A stretch of 64,000 nucleotides of DNA from Tretioscincus oriximinensis (Eukaryota; Chordata; Lepidosauria; Squamata; Gymnophthalmidae), in contig JAJVDF010001192.1 in the NCBI GenBank assembly GCA_022410635.1, positions 80,890 to 144,889 of the forward strand, written 5' to 3'. Both the position numbers and the translations under genes were made by a program. A model generated the notes under the pieces. That model ran no database searches. It was not told where the DNA came from and worked only from the letters and a program-made list of their open reading frames with translations. Below, piece after piece: positions 11,713 through 23,455 of the stretch (position 1 is the first letter of the stretch; every line of letters starts with the position of its first letter).

Positions 11713-13396
11713 CAATGGTAGAGAGAAGACAGCATTCTGATAGTACTTTCTCCTGCACTCCATCCTACGGCCATGGATACCAAATCCACACTGATCTGGA
11801 AGTAGCATTTTCCTATGTTAGAAAGTGTACAAAATAGTTGTCATGCAGGTTTCTTTCCTATATTGTCTAAAATGATTCTGGCCCAAAACATCAAAGGAAA
11901 CAATGATTAAGAATGTGGGGCAAAGAGTATAAAGATATTGTGCTTTCTAGCTCAAGGTTTGCAGTGGCTTGTTTTCAAGAGCTGCACTCAATGACAGAAA
12001 TCTCTGTCATGGATGTCCTATCACAATGTCAATATTAAGTGCTACGTGCATAAAGGTTCTGCAAAATGTAAATGTAATTTTGACTAAAATTAATTAAATA
12101 ATTAGGGTTTTTTTTCTCTTTGATTGACCAGAAAAAAGCACAGATAGTTTGGGACTTTACATGCTATTTAATTTCAATTTATTGCTTGTTAATTGAGAAC
12201 TTGTAAAAAAAAAAAGAGAGAGAGAGAGAGAGGAGTTTTTACTCACAACCTAGGCTCCATTCAGGGTATTTATGTATATATAAATATAGGAGGATTAGGG
12301 CAGATTTGAGAGTATTTGCGTCTCGAAAAGGCATGGCTTCCTTCTTAGGATTTCCCACTGCTTGCCAATGGACATGGCCACATATACCAAGGAGCATTCG
12401 GTTATCAAGAAGTCACATCACTGTATTCGAGGTGAGCGCTGAGATAACCAGAATAACATTTTCTAGCATTTACATAAATTGGTTTGGGGAAATCCCCTGA
12501 AACCCCTTGTAGTCAGCAGTCCAGCATGATGCCACCCTCATAATAGTTCAGATTTAATGGAAAAGAAGTGTGGCCAGCTCAGGTTGACCTCCATCCAACT
12601 CCTAGTTTTTCCTCTAACGGGGACTGGCCCTAACAAGAATCCTAAAATGAGAAAAATTAAACCTAAGAAATATCAGAAGCTATGAGCAATGCAGAAAGAT
12701 TTTAGACAACTGTAATATGAATTTAAATGAAGGAGCTTCCTTTAATTGCAAGTAGTTGAAAAGTAATCAACATTTATCTTACTTTTTGCTTTTTTTCCTC
12801 TTTCTCTTATTTCAGCCCATGTGGATCCAGATGGTTTTCAAAGACTGTAATTTAGGGGGATTTTAAACAACACATTCTTATTCTGTAATGGAAGGCATTT
12901 GATCCTTCATTTGATGTGGGTTCCCAGAAAATCCCTACCTTTAAAAATTCATGAGAGGATTTAACTGGTAATCCAAACAGCTGGTCATTTTTCTGCTATG
13001 CTCATTTCAGTCTGGCAAAGTGGGAAAGAAGAAGAAAAAAAGATTTTTAAATATAGGCAAGGTTTCCTAGTCCTAATAGAGACAACACAGTGTGAAATTT
13101 TCATTTCTAGAATGTCTTTTAAATGTCAAGCACAGGAGTTCATCTTGAGATCTCATCATGCATGGCAGTGCTGCTATTTACTTCTTTTCTGACATCATAA
13201 AAGCAGTTTGAAACCACACTTCAATGGGCAAAGTCCTGTCTTTAATCTATTTTGATCCTTCTACCTGGGTACAATGTCAGAAGATAAGACAACTATGGAC
13301 AATGCAATGGTCCATATACAGCCTCCTTTACATATGCTGATGATCACTCCAGGACCTGTTTTAACTTTAGACCCTATTATGTTCCAAGTAGGGGTC
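11713..13396. other. Unique AT-rich stretch
   Basis: No firm gene. An (AG)n microsatellite sits at about 12206-12232. The part 12349-12431 is bounded by AG and GT with no stop in any frame, but its acceptor is weak. Several TAATTA-rich words occur at 12090-12200. Confidence 0.35.
12206..12232. repeat. (AG)n microsatellite
   Basis: An A-run followed by about ten AG units. Confidence 0.9.
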
Positions 13397-13706
13397 TAGA
13401 AGAAGAAGTACTGGGTTCTTATACCCTGTTTTTCCTCACCTTTCAAAGGGACTCAAAGCGGCTTACAAATATATTTTGCCCAAAGGCTTACATTCTATCT
13501 TCCCCATCAAGCTGTGGTGGTTTCCATGTATCTACTTACAGTCAGTTGCAATTTCTTGCACTTCTTGNTTTCGAATAGCTGGGTTGGCTAGAGCTACAGG
13601 CTAGTAGAAGGTGCTCACCCCTCCTCACGTTCGAAAACAGGGCTTTGAAACCCGATCTCCCAGATGAGAGACCATTTCCTAAGCAACTGAGCCATTTGTG
13701 CCCTAA
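13397..13706 (-). mobile_element. tRNA-derived SINE, second family, minus strand
   Basis: Read on the minus strand from 13706: GGGCACAAATGGCTCAG, then TCTCATCTGGGAGATCGGG and GGTTTCAAAGCC (A and B box regions). This is followed by AGCACCTTCTACTAGCCTG and AGCTCTAGCCAACCCAGCTA, as in the copy at 6972. The 3' end has AAGCCGCTTTGAGTCCC and a TTCT-rich tail. Confidence 0.75.
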
Positions 13707-16486
13707 AGAGCCTATTCAGTTCAGGATAGCACAGGTCCTAATGGCATCTTCTCAATCTCAAAATGGTATGTGGACACCAGCCCCATTAGGCCTTTTGTTT
13801 CTTCTTTTCTTTGTAATTCAAACTTTGGGATGTGTAATGCCCCTGGGATGTTGTATTCTGTACTAATATTCAGGTAGAATTGAACATTTTTGTAAACTGA
13901 GAGAAGACTGGTAGAGTAATCCAGTTGGGAGCTTGCTAGGGTTAAGAATCTTCATATCTTCAGAATATTTCTGAGATTGAAGTTGCTGTTTTATTGATAA
14001 ATTAATGGTACGACAAGTGGTCAGCTAATTAGGGTCAAATAAACAAGGCTACATTAGAAATGTATGCACACTGGTAAGATAAAAAGTCAAGCATATTGCC
14101 CTGAAGCAAATCTGATTGATGATTTATGTTTCAAGCAAGGAAAGGTTAGAATACCATAATACATTCCAAAGTTAGTTTACAGTCACAGAGAATTATAAAA
14201 TGTGATCAGATCAGGAGACATTATGGTTGAACTGTTCAAAATATCAAAGAACAGATGATGTCACTCTGAAAGTTTGGAGCCATACTAGTAAGGAATTGAT
14301 TTCTTCTTTAATAGAAAACCAGACGTTCAAACTTTAATGCTACCTATTCCTATCAGACACTTTCAACTGTGGCAAAAGTCATTTGATGCAGACAANAGGA
14401 ATATAACTCTTGCACAAATGACTCTTGGAATTTGGCTTTGATATTAAGAGGAGATGTTGCTGTCCAGAAAGGTTAGAGCTTTTTTCCTTGCTACAGATAA
14501 TAAATATAGATTGANTATAACCGATTCTGTGTATAAGGGGAAAATCTTCTAACATGCAAGTCTATCTAAGCGGCTTACCACATAAGATATAAGATATCAG
14601 TAGCTGCAAGGTGCTGCTTCGAAACACAAATCTTTTTAGAGTGTACAGTTTAGACATTCCCATCTGATCATAGATTGTCCTGGTTCCGATTTACTACTTC
14701 AACTCTTTCAATTATGATTGTCATGAAGAAAGAGGTAACAAAGGAATTTCAGCAGATGTAGTTTGTGATTGTAGCAACATATGTGAACTTATCTCTTCTA
14801 TATGGCTATTAAGAGAATATGGATGCTTATATGGGTGCTTTATCACAACTATACTTGTGATACAGAATGTTTCAAATTGATGCAAACTATNTACCTTACA
14901 CACAGAGGGCATTTCTGCATGATGTAAGTTTATCCTTCTGGGTCAAATTAAACAATCCAGGTCTTGATGAGGCAGGCTGCTGTTGGCACACCAAAGCTTA
15001 GTGTGGACTATTTTGTTTAGACTTCCAGAAGTGACATACTTCTAGCAGCATATATGGAAGTCCAGTGAAATAACATCAGGCTTTTGGATGCTGGTATACT
15101 GTGCTGTCCAAAAACAAACATCTAGTCCAGGTTGCTGCCTGGAATGCTTTGTAGATAATTTATAAGTGATTCACAGTTGGAGCTAACCCAGGATAATTTT
15201 TGCACAATAATTCAATTCAACTTCTCATCTAATTCACACACAGGTATAGCCTCCTGGTTAACAGTTCTGTGGTGAAAATAAGACATTCCTACCACTTCAA
15301 TTTAAACACAGCTAAAATGTCTTTTGGGGAAGAGGGTTATTGTTTCATTTGGTTCAGGTCCCAGACCCACAATGAACATCTAGATGTCTATGAAGCACCA
15401 ATAAAAACAGGTTTGCATTAGAATTTTCTTACATATTCCACTAGTTAACCTTAAAAAGCATATCAAGTGAATGCTGGAGGCAATGAATATCAGAAATTGG
15501 TANCCATTGTCACATCTTTTGATAGTGATGCTGGATGGTGGTTAAGATTGTAACATCAATTCATGCTTTATTTTACCTGAGATGTGTGCAAGTTTGTTGA
15601 AAATATAAAGGTGATAGCGGAAGCATGAGCCACTGATTGAAAACTTCCCTTTGATCTATCTAAATGAGATTTTTATTCAAAATATGATTTAGGGAGATCA
15701 AAGAGAGGCATTAAACAGTCTTTCCTTTTCCCTTTCATTATTGAAGGAATCCAGAAGCTATTACTATGCATACATTGGTTCTGCTCAACTGAAGAATTAC
15801 ATAAATTGCTAATGATAAATATGATCTTGGAGACATTTCATAATTATTCCTGAATGTAAACAAAAAATGTGCACATTTCTTGGAGGCAATTTGTTGATAT
15901 TTGACTGATCTTGATTTTGGCTCAATACATACGATACATAATTAAATTTAGAGGAAATAAATATTGTTGCTCCATGCAGTGGTTTTTTAAAGAGCTTGTT
16001 GAGCCTATTACCTGTGCTGTCTATCCAGATGAAACGTACTACNAGTTACTTTTTTATTCAAAATACTTTATACCACTTTTCATATTAAAAATTCATGCAC
16101 TGTTTACAAAATCTGAAGCCGGATAAAATACTGGTTGATTCTCCCATTGACAGCAATACTATCTGATATTCTTAGTGAGAAAAATAATCACTGCATTCAT
16201 ACCTAGGCATTGGTTTGTCTTAAGCAGGAAATACATGAAAGGTCCTCCTGGTGAATATTTGTACACAGGGTGTGAATTGCTTTGCCAATGTTGCAGCTAG
16301 TCAGACACCAGTAGGGTATTCCCAAATTGTACCTTTCAAGGGAATTGAATTGCTAGCCTTGTAGAGCGTACATATGATGTTGGTGGAGACTTCCTGGTGA
16401 ATGTTATGCTATTGTTGTGTTTATTTTTAAATTGTTGTAGATATTTCTTAAAAATAGTCATGTTATTCTGGGTACAGAAAATCTAG
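13707..16486. other. Unique AT-rich stretch
   Basis: Close to 2.8 kb without recognisable genes or repeats on either strand. The open frames here are short and of AT-rich random composition. Confidence 0.45.
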
Positions 16487-16622
16487 CAAGGGGATCTCAC
16501 AGCACCTTAGACTCCAGCAAGAAAAAGGCAGCATCTGAAGAAGTAGACTTATCTACAAAAGCTCATGTTGGCTGCCTTTTTTTGTTACTCTCTAAGGTGC
16601 TATGAGATCCTTCCTTGCTTGA
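16487..16622. repeat. GTAGAC-core repeat with inverted ends
   Basis: The outer arms GGATCTCACAGCACCTTAGA and (in reverse complement) GGATCTCATAGCACCTTAGA enclose a centre with CATCTGAAGAAGTAGAC and CTACAAAAGCT. The centre is shared with repeats at 33497, 43432, 46953, 53385, 56785 and 59164. The copy is almost palindromic as a whole. Confidence 0.7.
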
Positions 16623-16999
16623 TTTTAAATGAAGTGTAATGGATTAAGATTCTGGTTAGGCCCAAGCCGAATGTTAGGTCATAATTCTTCCTTTTTGTAA
16701 TTTCTTTAATTATTTTATAGTAAGTATTCATTTTGATACATATCATGAAAACCTATTATATACAGTAATAATAATAATTTTAAAAAATCAAACAAGAAAA
16801 GGATAAAATAATGTATAAACAAACACACGTTCCCATGTGCAACGATGCTTAGGAAAGTCATGATGAAACTTCAGTAAGATCTATTGTTAACGAATCATAT
16901 TGATTAGGAACGTGATTGTTAATTTAGTTTAGTTTTGTTGTCTTAATCATGCCTGAAACTCATTTCAGACATGATTTNAAGATGGAAATCAGCAGCAAA

Positions 17000-17252
17000 G
17001 GCAGTGGGAATCCCAGAAAGGGCTTTACCTTTGGTGGCTCTCAGTCTATGGAACAGTCTCCCCCTTGAGGTGTGTCAATCATTTTCATTTTATTCACAAA
17101 ATCTTTAACGTGGCTTTTGGTTGAAGGAAACAGCTTTACTTTCCCCACTCTCAGGCACTGTTTTAAAATGTTATTTGCACTTTTGTTCTTATTTTTAACC
17201 ATCGTGAGACCTTTGGGTATAGGATGGTATATAAGTATAAATAAATAAATCA
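17000..17252 (+). mobile_element. L2-like LINE 3' end
   Basis: The frame starting near 17021 reads ALPLVALSLWNSLPLEVCQS and then stops. This matches the AFSV-A-LWNSLP-VR block found at the C-terminus of L2-type ORF2 proteins. The 3' UTR ends with GTGAGACCTTTGGGTATAGG and a (TAAA)n tail. It is a 5'-truncated dead copy. Confidence 0.7.
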
Positions 17253-17289
17253 GAATCGGAAAGCTGAGGCACAAATGGGGATGAGTCCA

Positions 17290-17430
17290 CTAAATTATTT
17301 CAATGCACTTCTCTGAGAAACATACAAAAGTCACTTGCTGGTACAATCATCATCAATATAGATTAGATCTAAGTTATATTTGAAGACTCTGGGTTACTAA
17401 TGTCACTCAACATGGCAACTGGGGAACTAC
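17290..17430 (+). repeat. Dispersed repeat Y, copy 1
   Basis: It matches 19810-19983 in direct orientation, for example TTTCAATGCACTTCTCTGAG against CTTCAATGCACTGTCTTGAT and AAAAGTCACTTGCT against ATAAGTCACTTGCT. Its right end is cut where the SINE at 17431 begins. Confidence 0.55.
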
Positions 17431-17674
17431 CAGTCTGGTGTAGTGGTTAGTATTGGACTCGCATCTGGTAGTGTCCCGGTTCGATTCCCCACTCCTCCAT
17501 GAAAGCCAGTTGGGTGACCTTGGGCCAGTCACAGTTCTTTAGAACTCTCAGCCCCACCTACTTCACATGGTGTCTGTTTTGGAGAAAGCAACAAAAGCTA
17601 TGTGCACCACCCTATGATTGGCTGCCCTGAGACCTCCGGGTATAAGGTGGGATATAAGTGCAAACAAACAAACA
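17431..17674 (+). mobile_element. tRNA-derived SINE, family 1
   Basis: The Pol III A box lies in TGGTGTAGTGGTTAG (from 17437) and a perfect B box GGTTCGATTCC near 17480. The body runs through TGGGTGACCTTGGGCCAGTC and AGCCCCACCTACTTCACATG. The 3' end GCCCTGAGACCTCCGGGTAT is shared with the L2-like LINE ends of the window, and the tail is (CAAA)n. It directly abuts the CR1 to its right. Confidence 0.9.
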
Positions 17675-19128
17675 GACTGCAGCAACTGTAGGGTAAGTGT
17701 CAGAAAAGCTAAAGCTAAATATGAACTGAGTCTCGCAAGGAATGTACAAAGTAATAATAAAGGTTTTGGGGGTACGTCAAAAGAAAAAGTAAAGTTAAAG
17801 ATGCTATAGGAGTTCTACAGACAGAAAGTGGTGAATTGATCAAAAACAATACTGAGAAAGCTGAACTTCTGAACACCTATTTTGCATCTATTTTTTCTGA
17901 GAAAGAAAATATAACAACAGCTGGCCTTCATCGTGCTGTTGAAGGAACAAAAGAATAAAAAAGCTTAATAGACAGAGAAATGGTGAGGGAACTCTTAGCT
18001 AATTTAAATGAATTCAAGTCTCCAGGCCCAAATGANCTACATCCCAGGGTACTGAAGGAACAAGCACAAGTAATAGCGGAACCACTTGCAGTGATCTTTG
18101 AAAATTCATGGACAACAGGAGAAGTTCCAGTACAATGGAGAAGGGCAAATGTTGTCCCTATCTTCAAAAAGAGTAACAAGGTCTGTGAGTCTGACTTCAA
18201 TATCANGAAAGTTCCTTGAACAAGTTATAAAGCAGCATGTATGCCAGCAGTTGGTATATCTTGATTTCAGTAAAGCATTTGACAAAGTATCTCATTCCAC
18301 CTTTATTGAAAAAATGGTCAAGTATGGGATTGACAAAACAACAGTTAGATGGATTCAAAACTGGCTTAGTGATCATACACAAAGAGTGGTAATAAATGGT
18401 TGCACATCCAATTGGAAGAATGTTTCAAGTGGAGTACCACAAGGGTCTGTCCTAAGCTCAGTGCTATTTAACATATTTATAAATGATCTAGATGAAGGAA
18501 TTGAAGGAAAACTTACCAAATTTGCTGATGACACAAAGCTAGGCGGTGTTCNTAATACTAAACAAGATAGAGATAGGATTCAATATGATATAGACAAGCT
18601 TGAACAATGGGCTGAAACTAACAGAATTGTATTTAACAGGGAGAAATGCAAGATCCTACATCTGGGCAAAAATAATGAAAACAGCACATATGGGAGGAAT
18701 ATGTCTGAGCAGCAGCACAGGTTAGAAGGACCTGAGTGTATTGGTAGATTACAGATTAAACATGAGTCAACAGTGTGAAGCAGCTGCAAAAAAGGTAAAC
18801 ACAATCCTGGGATGTATCAAGAGGAGCATAGAATCTCGCTCACGTGAAGTAATTATTCCTCTCTACAGTACTTTGGTACGACCACACTTGGAATATTGTG
18901 TTCAGTTCTGGGGGNCCCAATTTAAAAAGGACATTAATAAACTAGAGCAAGTTCAAAATAGAGTTACAAGGATGGTGAGTGGTCTGGAAATTATGTCCTA
19001 TGAGGAACTGTTAAAGGATCTAGGGATGTTTTGTCTGCAAAAGAGAAGACTGAGAGGAGACAGCTATCTACAAAAATCTGAAGGGCTGTCACAGAGCAGA
19101 AGGAGCAGCACTGTTCTCATTAACATAT
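17675..19128 (+). pseudogene. CR1 ORF2 reverse transcriptase, internally deleted
   Basis: ORF2 of CR1 encodes an endonuclease/reverse transcriptase that copies its own RNA at nicked DNA. Here the linker (YELSLARNVQSNNKGF) is followed by RT blocks: [51 protein letters not shown] (catalytic Asp), [20 protein letters not shown], and [10 protein letters not shown] (catalytic Asp pair at 18521-18532). The C-terminal part reads [12 protein letters not shown] and KRRLRGD. Stops occur near 17817 and 17956. Sequence is missing near 18180 and again near 18255, where the HGF-KGRS region expected between the priming block and VYLDFSKAF is gone. A frameshift lies near 18740-18775. The protein is dead. Confidence 0.9.
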
Positions 19129-19396
19129 AGAAGGATTAGAAACAATGGAATGAAACTGCAAGGGAGTAGATTTAGATTAGATATCAGAAAAAAAGTTCTA
19201 ACAGTAAGGTGATAAACCAGTGGAACAGTTTGCCACAGAAGATGGTGAGTTCCCCTTCGCTGGAAGTCTTCAAACAGAGACTGGACAGTCATTGTTCTGG
19301 GATGGTTTAATGAATCCTGCATTGAGCAGTAGGTTGGACCCAATGACCCTGGAGGTCCCTTCCAACTCTACTGTATAATTCTATGATTCTATGAAA
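17675..19396 (+). mobile_element. CR1 LINE (subfamily B), 5'-truncated
   Basis: A plus-strand CR1 ending in the family hallmark: octamer repeats ATTCTATG at 19378-19393. It contains the ORF2 linker, the reverse transcriptase domain and the 3' UTR, but no endonuclease or ORF1. It begins immediately after a SINE tail. Confidence 0.93.
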
Positions 19397-19809
19397 CAAA
19401 CAAACAAATAAAGAAAGAAAGAATGTTTCTGCTCTGGGGTGAATTCTGAATTATATTCCAGAATAGGAACATGCTAACAATATGCTGTTTCAGATTATAG
19501 TAGAGCCTGGTCGTTGACATTGATGACAAGTGGAAGGTCAAGCAGTTTTCAGGGTGAAGAATAAACATGATTGTTCAAACGCTCTTCTTTCTAAATCANT
19601 CAATGGAGCACCACCAATGTGGGATATTTTGCTCTGACAAGATTGCCCCTGAATATAGCAAAATACAATCACTTCAGGCATCTGGCCTTATACCATATGC
19701 CTTTGCTGATCTTTAGAGACAATGGAGATGATTTTTGAGTACCAAAGGGTTCTTCTGTTGCTATTATTTTTGTATACTAAGTGTTTGGATATAAATCCTG
19801 GTTGACTAC
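19397..19809. other. Unique spacer
   Basis: It starts with a short (AAAC)/(AAAG) run after the CR1 3' end. No other feature is seen. Confidence 0.4.
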
Positions 19810-19983
19810 ACAGGTGTCTGTTACTTCAATGCACTGTCTTGATGAACATACATAAGTCACTTGCTCATATGTTCATCACTGACATAGTTCAGATCTAGAT
19901 GAACTCTTTGTGGGAAGAAAGCTTCCTCAGAAGAGTGCTGCATGCTCATAATGTACAGGCACANAACTTGGGGACTCCGCCAG
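19810..19983 (+). repeat. Dispersed repeat Y, copy 2
   Basis: It is homologous to 17290-17430. The similarity also covers the last 30 bases before the SINE there (GGCAACTGGGGAACTACCAG against AACTTGGGGACTCCGCCAG). Confidence 0.55.
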
Positions 19984-21750
19984 ACTGAATTACAAGCCAT
20001 CAATGCTTATTGTGTTGAAATGGCCAGTTTCTCTGCAATTTCTTGCATCAGAGAAAGGGTGATTTAGTTGCAGAACACCAGAGGGAGTCACTCACATTGC
20101 CCTGTGCAGATGCATAGCAGTGAAGACTTCACAAGAGGACTGGAGTGAGATCTCAGCATGAAGGCACACAATTCCAGGTGCCCAGCTGGCAATTGGAGAT
20201 CTGGTGCACGGGAGGGTGCTTAAGAGGCCATATCAGAGGCCATCACCTTGATAGGATTACATCTAGACTGCATAGGAATTGTGGAAACAACAAAAGCAAA
20301 ACAACAAAATAATCTCATTTTATAAGATATCATATAGTCCTCTCTGGAGCATCGGGAGCATTAGTCTAGCTGATTAAGAGCCAACTTTCAATCAGAAGAG
20401 AACAATGGAACAAGTTTGTAGATTAAAAAAATACCAGACTTTTTTCCAATTCCTAGTGGAAATCCAATCAAATGAGACAGACCTTCCAAATGGTTAGTTG
20501 AATCCAATAGGTAATCCTTAAATTATGTGGAAAAAGTCAATTCCAGCATATCCAGAGTTTCACAGTAAGTTGCACTGATCAAATGCTTGTCTCTTTCCCA
20601 ATGATTAAAAAAACTAGAGTCTAACAAGCTCTGGTTTATTTTCAGATATACTAGAAAAGCATAGTATGAAGTTTGAACTGTTCCTTTGATCTTTCTACAT
20701 GAGAAGGAGCATTGTTGAGGTGTAGAAGATCACAGATTCAATCCCCAGCATATCTTGGGAACAACTCAGAGCCAAACAACACAGTTTTAAACTTCCATTG
20801 AAGTTTTTAGCAGAACTGTGGTTCACATTGTCAAATTAATGTGAAAATTCCATGCAGAATCAATGTACAACTAGAAATTATGTGACATATTGCAGAAAGC
20901 AGTAAAAAAAATCAATATAATTTTAAATTCAAACAAATTGTAAGAAATACAGAAACAGCTTTGGGTGAAACTGGGAATTTGAGGGTCTTTATGAGTTTTG
21001 TAAAATACAGTAGAAAGCAGAGCCACATGAATAGGATCTAATGTCTGAATATGAGAATGATAGTCACTTTATTTTCAAAATAATCTCCACTGTTGTTTGT
21101 TTTGTCCTTGACTAGATTTTTGGTTAGCTTCTATATTATAAAAGCTTTTCCATATTGGACCAACTGAGTGATGTTTGAAGTAGAATAAGTGATAAAATAT
21201 TTCAGAGTGGAAAGAGAAAGCAAAATATTCTTCTGCCTTCATTTATTGTCCATTTCCTTTTAACTAACTCTACTCAAAGATCTGCTATCAGAGAAGCAAT
21301 TTACCTAAAAGCCAGATCAAAAAGCAATGTCTAGCTTTGGGAAAGTTTCTTGATTTATCACTTTGATGGATTTCACTTTTATTAAATGCTTATGCTTCTG
21401 AGCTTATATCAAACCCATATGCAATTACCACCATTTATGTGCTATGCTAAAAATATGAACAGCTGTTTTCAAGTAGCATTTGAGCCAACATGCAAGTTTA
21501 TCAGCCTGATGGTAGATTGATCAAAGACAAAGTAGTACTAATCAGAATTGGTATGTACCATATGGCTTCTGCTGCATTTATGAAAAGAAGAGAATGTTGT
21601 CTAAGAAAAGCAGATAAAATGCCCTTGAGTCCAGTTTGATTCCTGGTAACTGCATGAGTACTTGGCAACACTGTGGAAGTGGAATGAATCCTACTATCTA
21701 TTTTTTTTTTTTTTGTGATGTCAAAAGTTTACTTTAGATTATCAAACTCT
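19984..21750. other. Unique AT-rich stretch
   Basis: No gene is visible. Near 20700-20770 a B-box-like AGATTCAATCCCC may mark a decayed SINE head. Confidence 0.35.
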
Positions 21751-21926
21751 GGGGCTGGTCACACATGTGTTTTTAAACCATTTCAGTCCTGAAGAACTAC
21801 ACTAAGAAAAAAAAGGGTTTTAGTTCAGTTAAAACATTCAATCCATTTTTAAAAAATTAATGATTACTACATATATTATAGAATCCAGTTCTTCAGGCTT
21901 AAAAGCATCTGTGTGACCAGGTCCCC
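21751..21926. mobile_element. MITE with 26-bp inverted ends
   Basis: The left end GGGGCTGGTCACACATGTG and the right end (reverse complement GGGGACCTGGTCACACAGATG) form imperfect terminal inverted repeats around about 120 AT-rich bases. No transposase is present. The layout is that of a non-autonomous DNA transposon; the superfamily is not fixed because no target duplication was seen. Confidence 0.6.
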
Positions 21927-21949
21927 TTATTTTGACAGAGAAGACAGAA

Positions 21950-22337
21950 GCTGCATCCACACACGGGGTGTGGAAGTGGACTTTACTTTTGTTGCAGGTA
22001 GGCAGCTGTCTGCATGGTTCTTGNGGTGGCCACCATAGGTGGGAGGGAGGAAAGAAGTGCCGCCTCATGATTGGCTACATGCAGCCTTCCTTCTTCCTGG
22101 CCTGCTTTGCAGGACTCTCTGCTGACTGGCCGAGGGTCCAGCAGAGCTGGTCACATTTGAGAAAACAGTGGGTTTTGGGCACGCCGCGCCATGAGAGCTA
22201 AAAGTATCAGCTCTCATTAAATCCACTGCAAAGCAGGTTTACAGTGACTTTGTCACTGACAAACTGCCATTAAGTCTACAGGAGCCACTGGGATGGCACT
22301 CCTATGCATAGACTTCAGTATGCTGTGTGGATGTAGC
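21950..22337. mobile_element. Non-autonomous DNA transposon Z, copy 1
   Basis: The ends are GCTGCATCCACACA and (reverse complement of the right end) GCTACATCCACACA. The interior is GC-rich and shares long blocks with 52292-52529 and 60045-60580, such as ATCAGCTCTCAT and GGAGCCACTGGGATGGCACT. No protein is encoded. It lies 23 bases to the right of another inverted-repeat element. Confidence 0.7.
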
Positions 22338-22676
22338 CAGATTCAAATTTTAAAACTGTGTGGAGAAACAACTTTGAATGCCAACATTTTTTCTTTTTTC
22401 CCTTTTTTNGGGGGAAATTTTCATTATATTTTCCCTATGCAGCAAGAGATAATGTTTCTAAATATTTTGGACCTAGATTAATATGGCTATTTCTCTGAAA
22501 TTTCCACAGGGCTAGAGAGGTTTGAGGCATATGCAGAGGGAAAGCAATAACGTTGCCCTGATATACCACTATTTTTGAGGGGATAATTTCCTACTTTTTG
22601 TGTGTAAAACAATAAAACCTAAACTTTCTCTCTACTTCCATTGTAGATTATTCTGTATAGATGGAGACCCCTACAA

Positions 22677-22823
22677 TACAGGTGAAACGCTAAAATTTTG
22701 TTATAACAAAACCCACTATAACAAACATTGCTCTTATGGGTGTTCTACTTGGACTTTCAAATTTCTTTGTTATACCACAAATGTTGTTATATCGGGGTTT
22801 GTTACAATGGGGTTTCACCTGTA
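22677..22823. mobile_element. Tc1/mariner-type MITE with TA target
   Basis: The ends are perfect mirror images: TACAGGTGAAAC at 22677 and GTTTCACCTGTA ending at 22823. TA dinucleotides at both borders fit the TA target duplication of the Tc1/mariner superfamily. The 143-base interior has longer imperfect inverted repeats (TTGTTATAACAAAACCC) and no open frame. Confidence 0.8.
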
Positions 22824-23455
22824 CACACCTTATTTCTATTTTGGAGTAAGAAAACATATTTCTATATCTCTGTACAAAGTGATTTGTGCCACTGAAATGG
22901 AAATAGCTTGTGGTTCAAAGAGTTCCCTGTTGGTAAGTGAAGATACAGCCTCAGTAATGGCTATTTGCAGCATTTTGGTGATTTAGTTCTGGGAACCAGT
23001 TTCATCTACTAGCTGGCTGTGTGGGGGGCAGGGTTGTTTCTAGCATTTCTCACTAGTCTAGGTCAAAGCATTCCTGTTCCTAGGTCAGAAATAGGAAACA
23101 TGTTGTGTGTCTGACATAAAATGAAGATAGGGAAGCATCCAGTTCTGCTACCAAGACAGAGCTTAATCAGAGCCTTTGATTCCAAAATGTCTGTCCATAA
23201 TGAGCACAGAGATGTATCCTACATCAACTCCATTATTTAGCAGTTCCATTAATTGTCTCCTATATGAAGCTTTTTTGCACGAACTAGGGAAAGAGCCAAT
23301 AACAGAATTAGAATCACATTGCTAATTATTTTATGAGTCCCCAATCAATAGTATTATTTAACTTCACTTCCATAGATTGTTTTTCAATAACCCAGAGTAA
23401 TTCTGGCACTGTGGAAACATTTATTTGAAAAATCCTATCAATTATCTTTTGAGAG
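22824..23455. other. Unique spacer
   Basis: No recognisable gene or repeat. Confidence 0.4.

Noticed and set aside
17431..17520. A tRNA gene
   Set aside because: A and B boxes are present but no tRNA cloverleaf or acceptor stem closes, and the body and tail are those of a SINE.
22600..22986. A 128-codon plus-strand open frame
   Set aside because: It runs through a TA-flanked MITE and has no protein-like features beyond chance.
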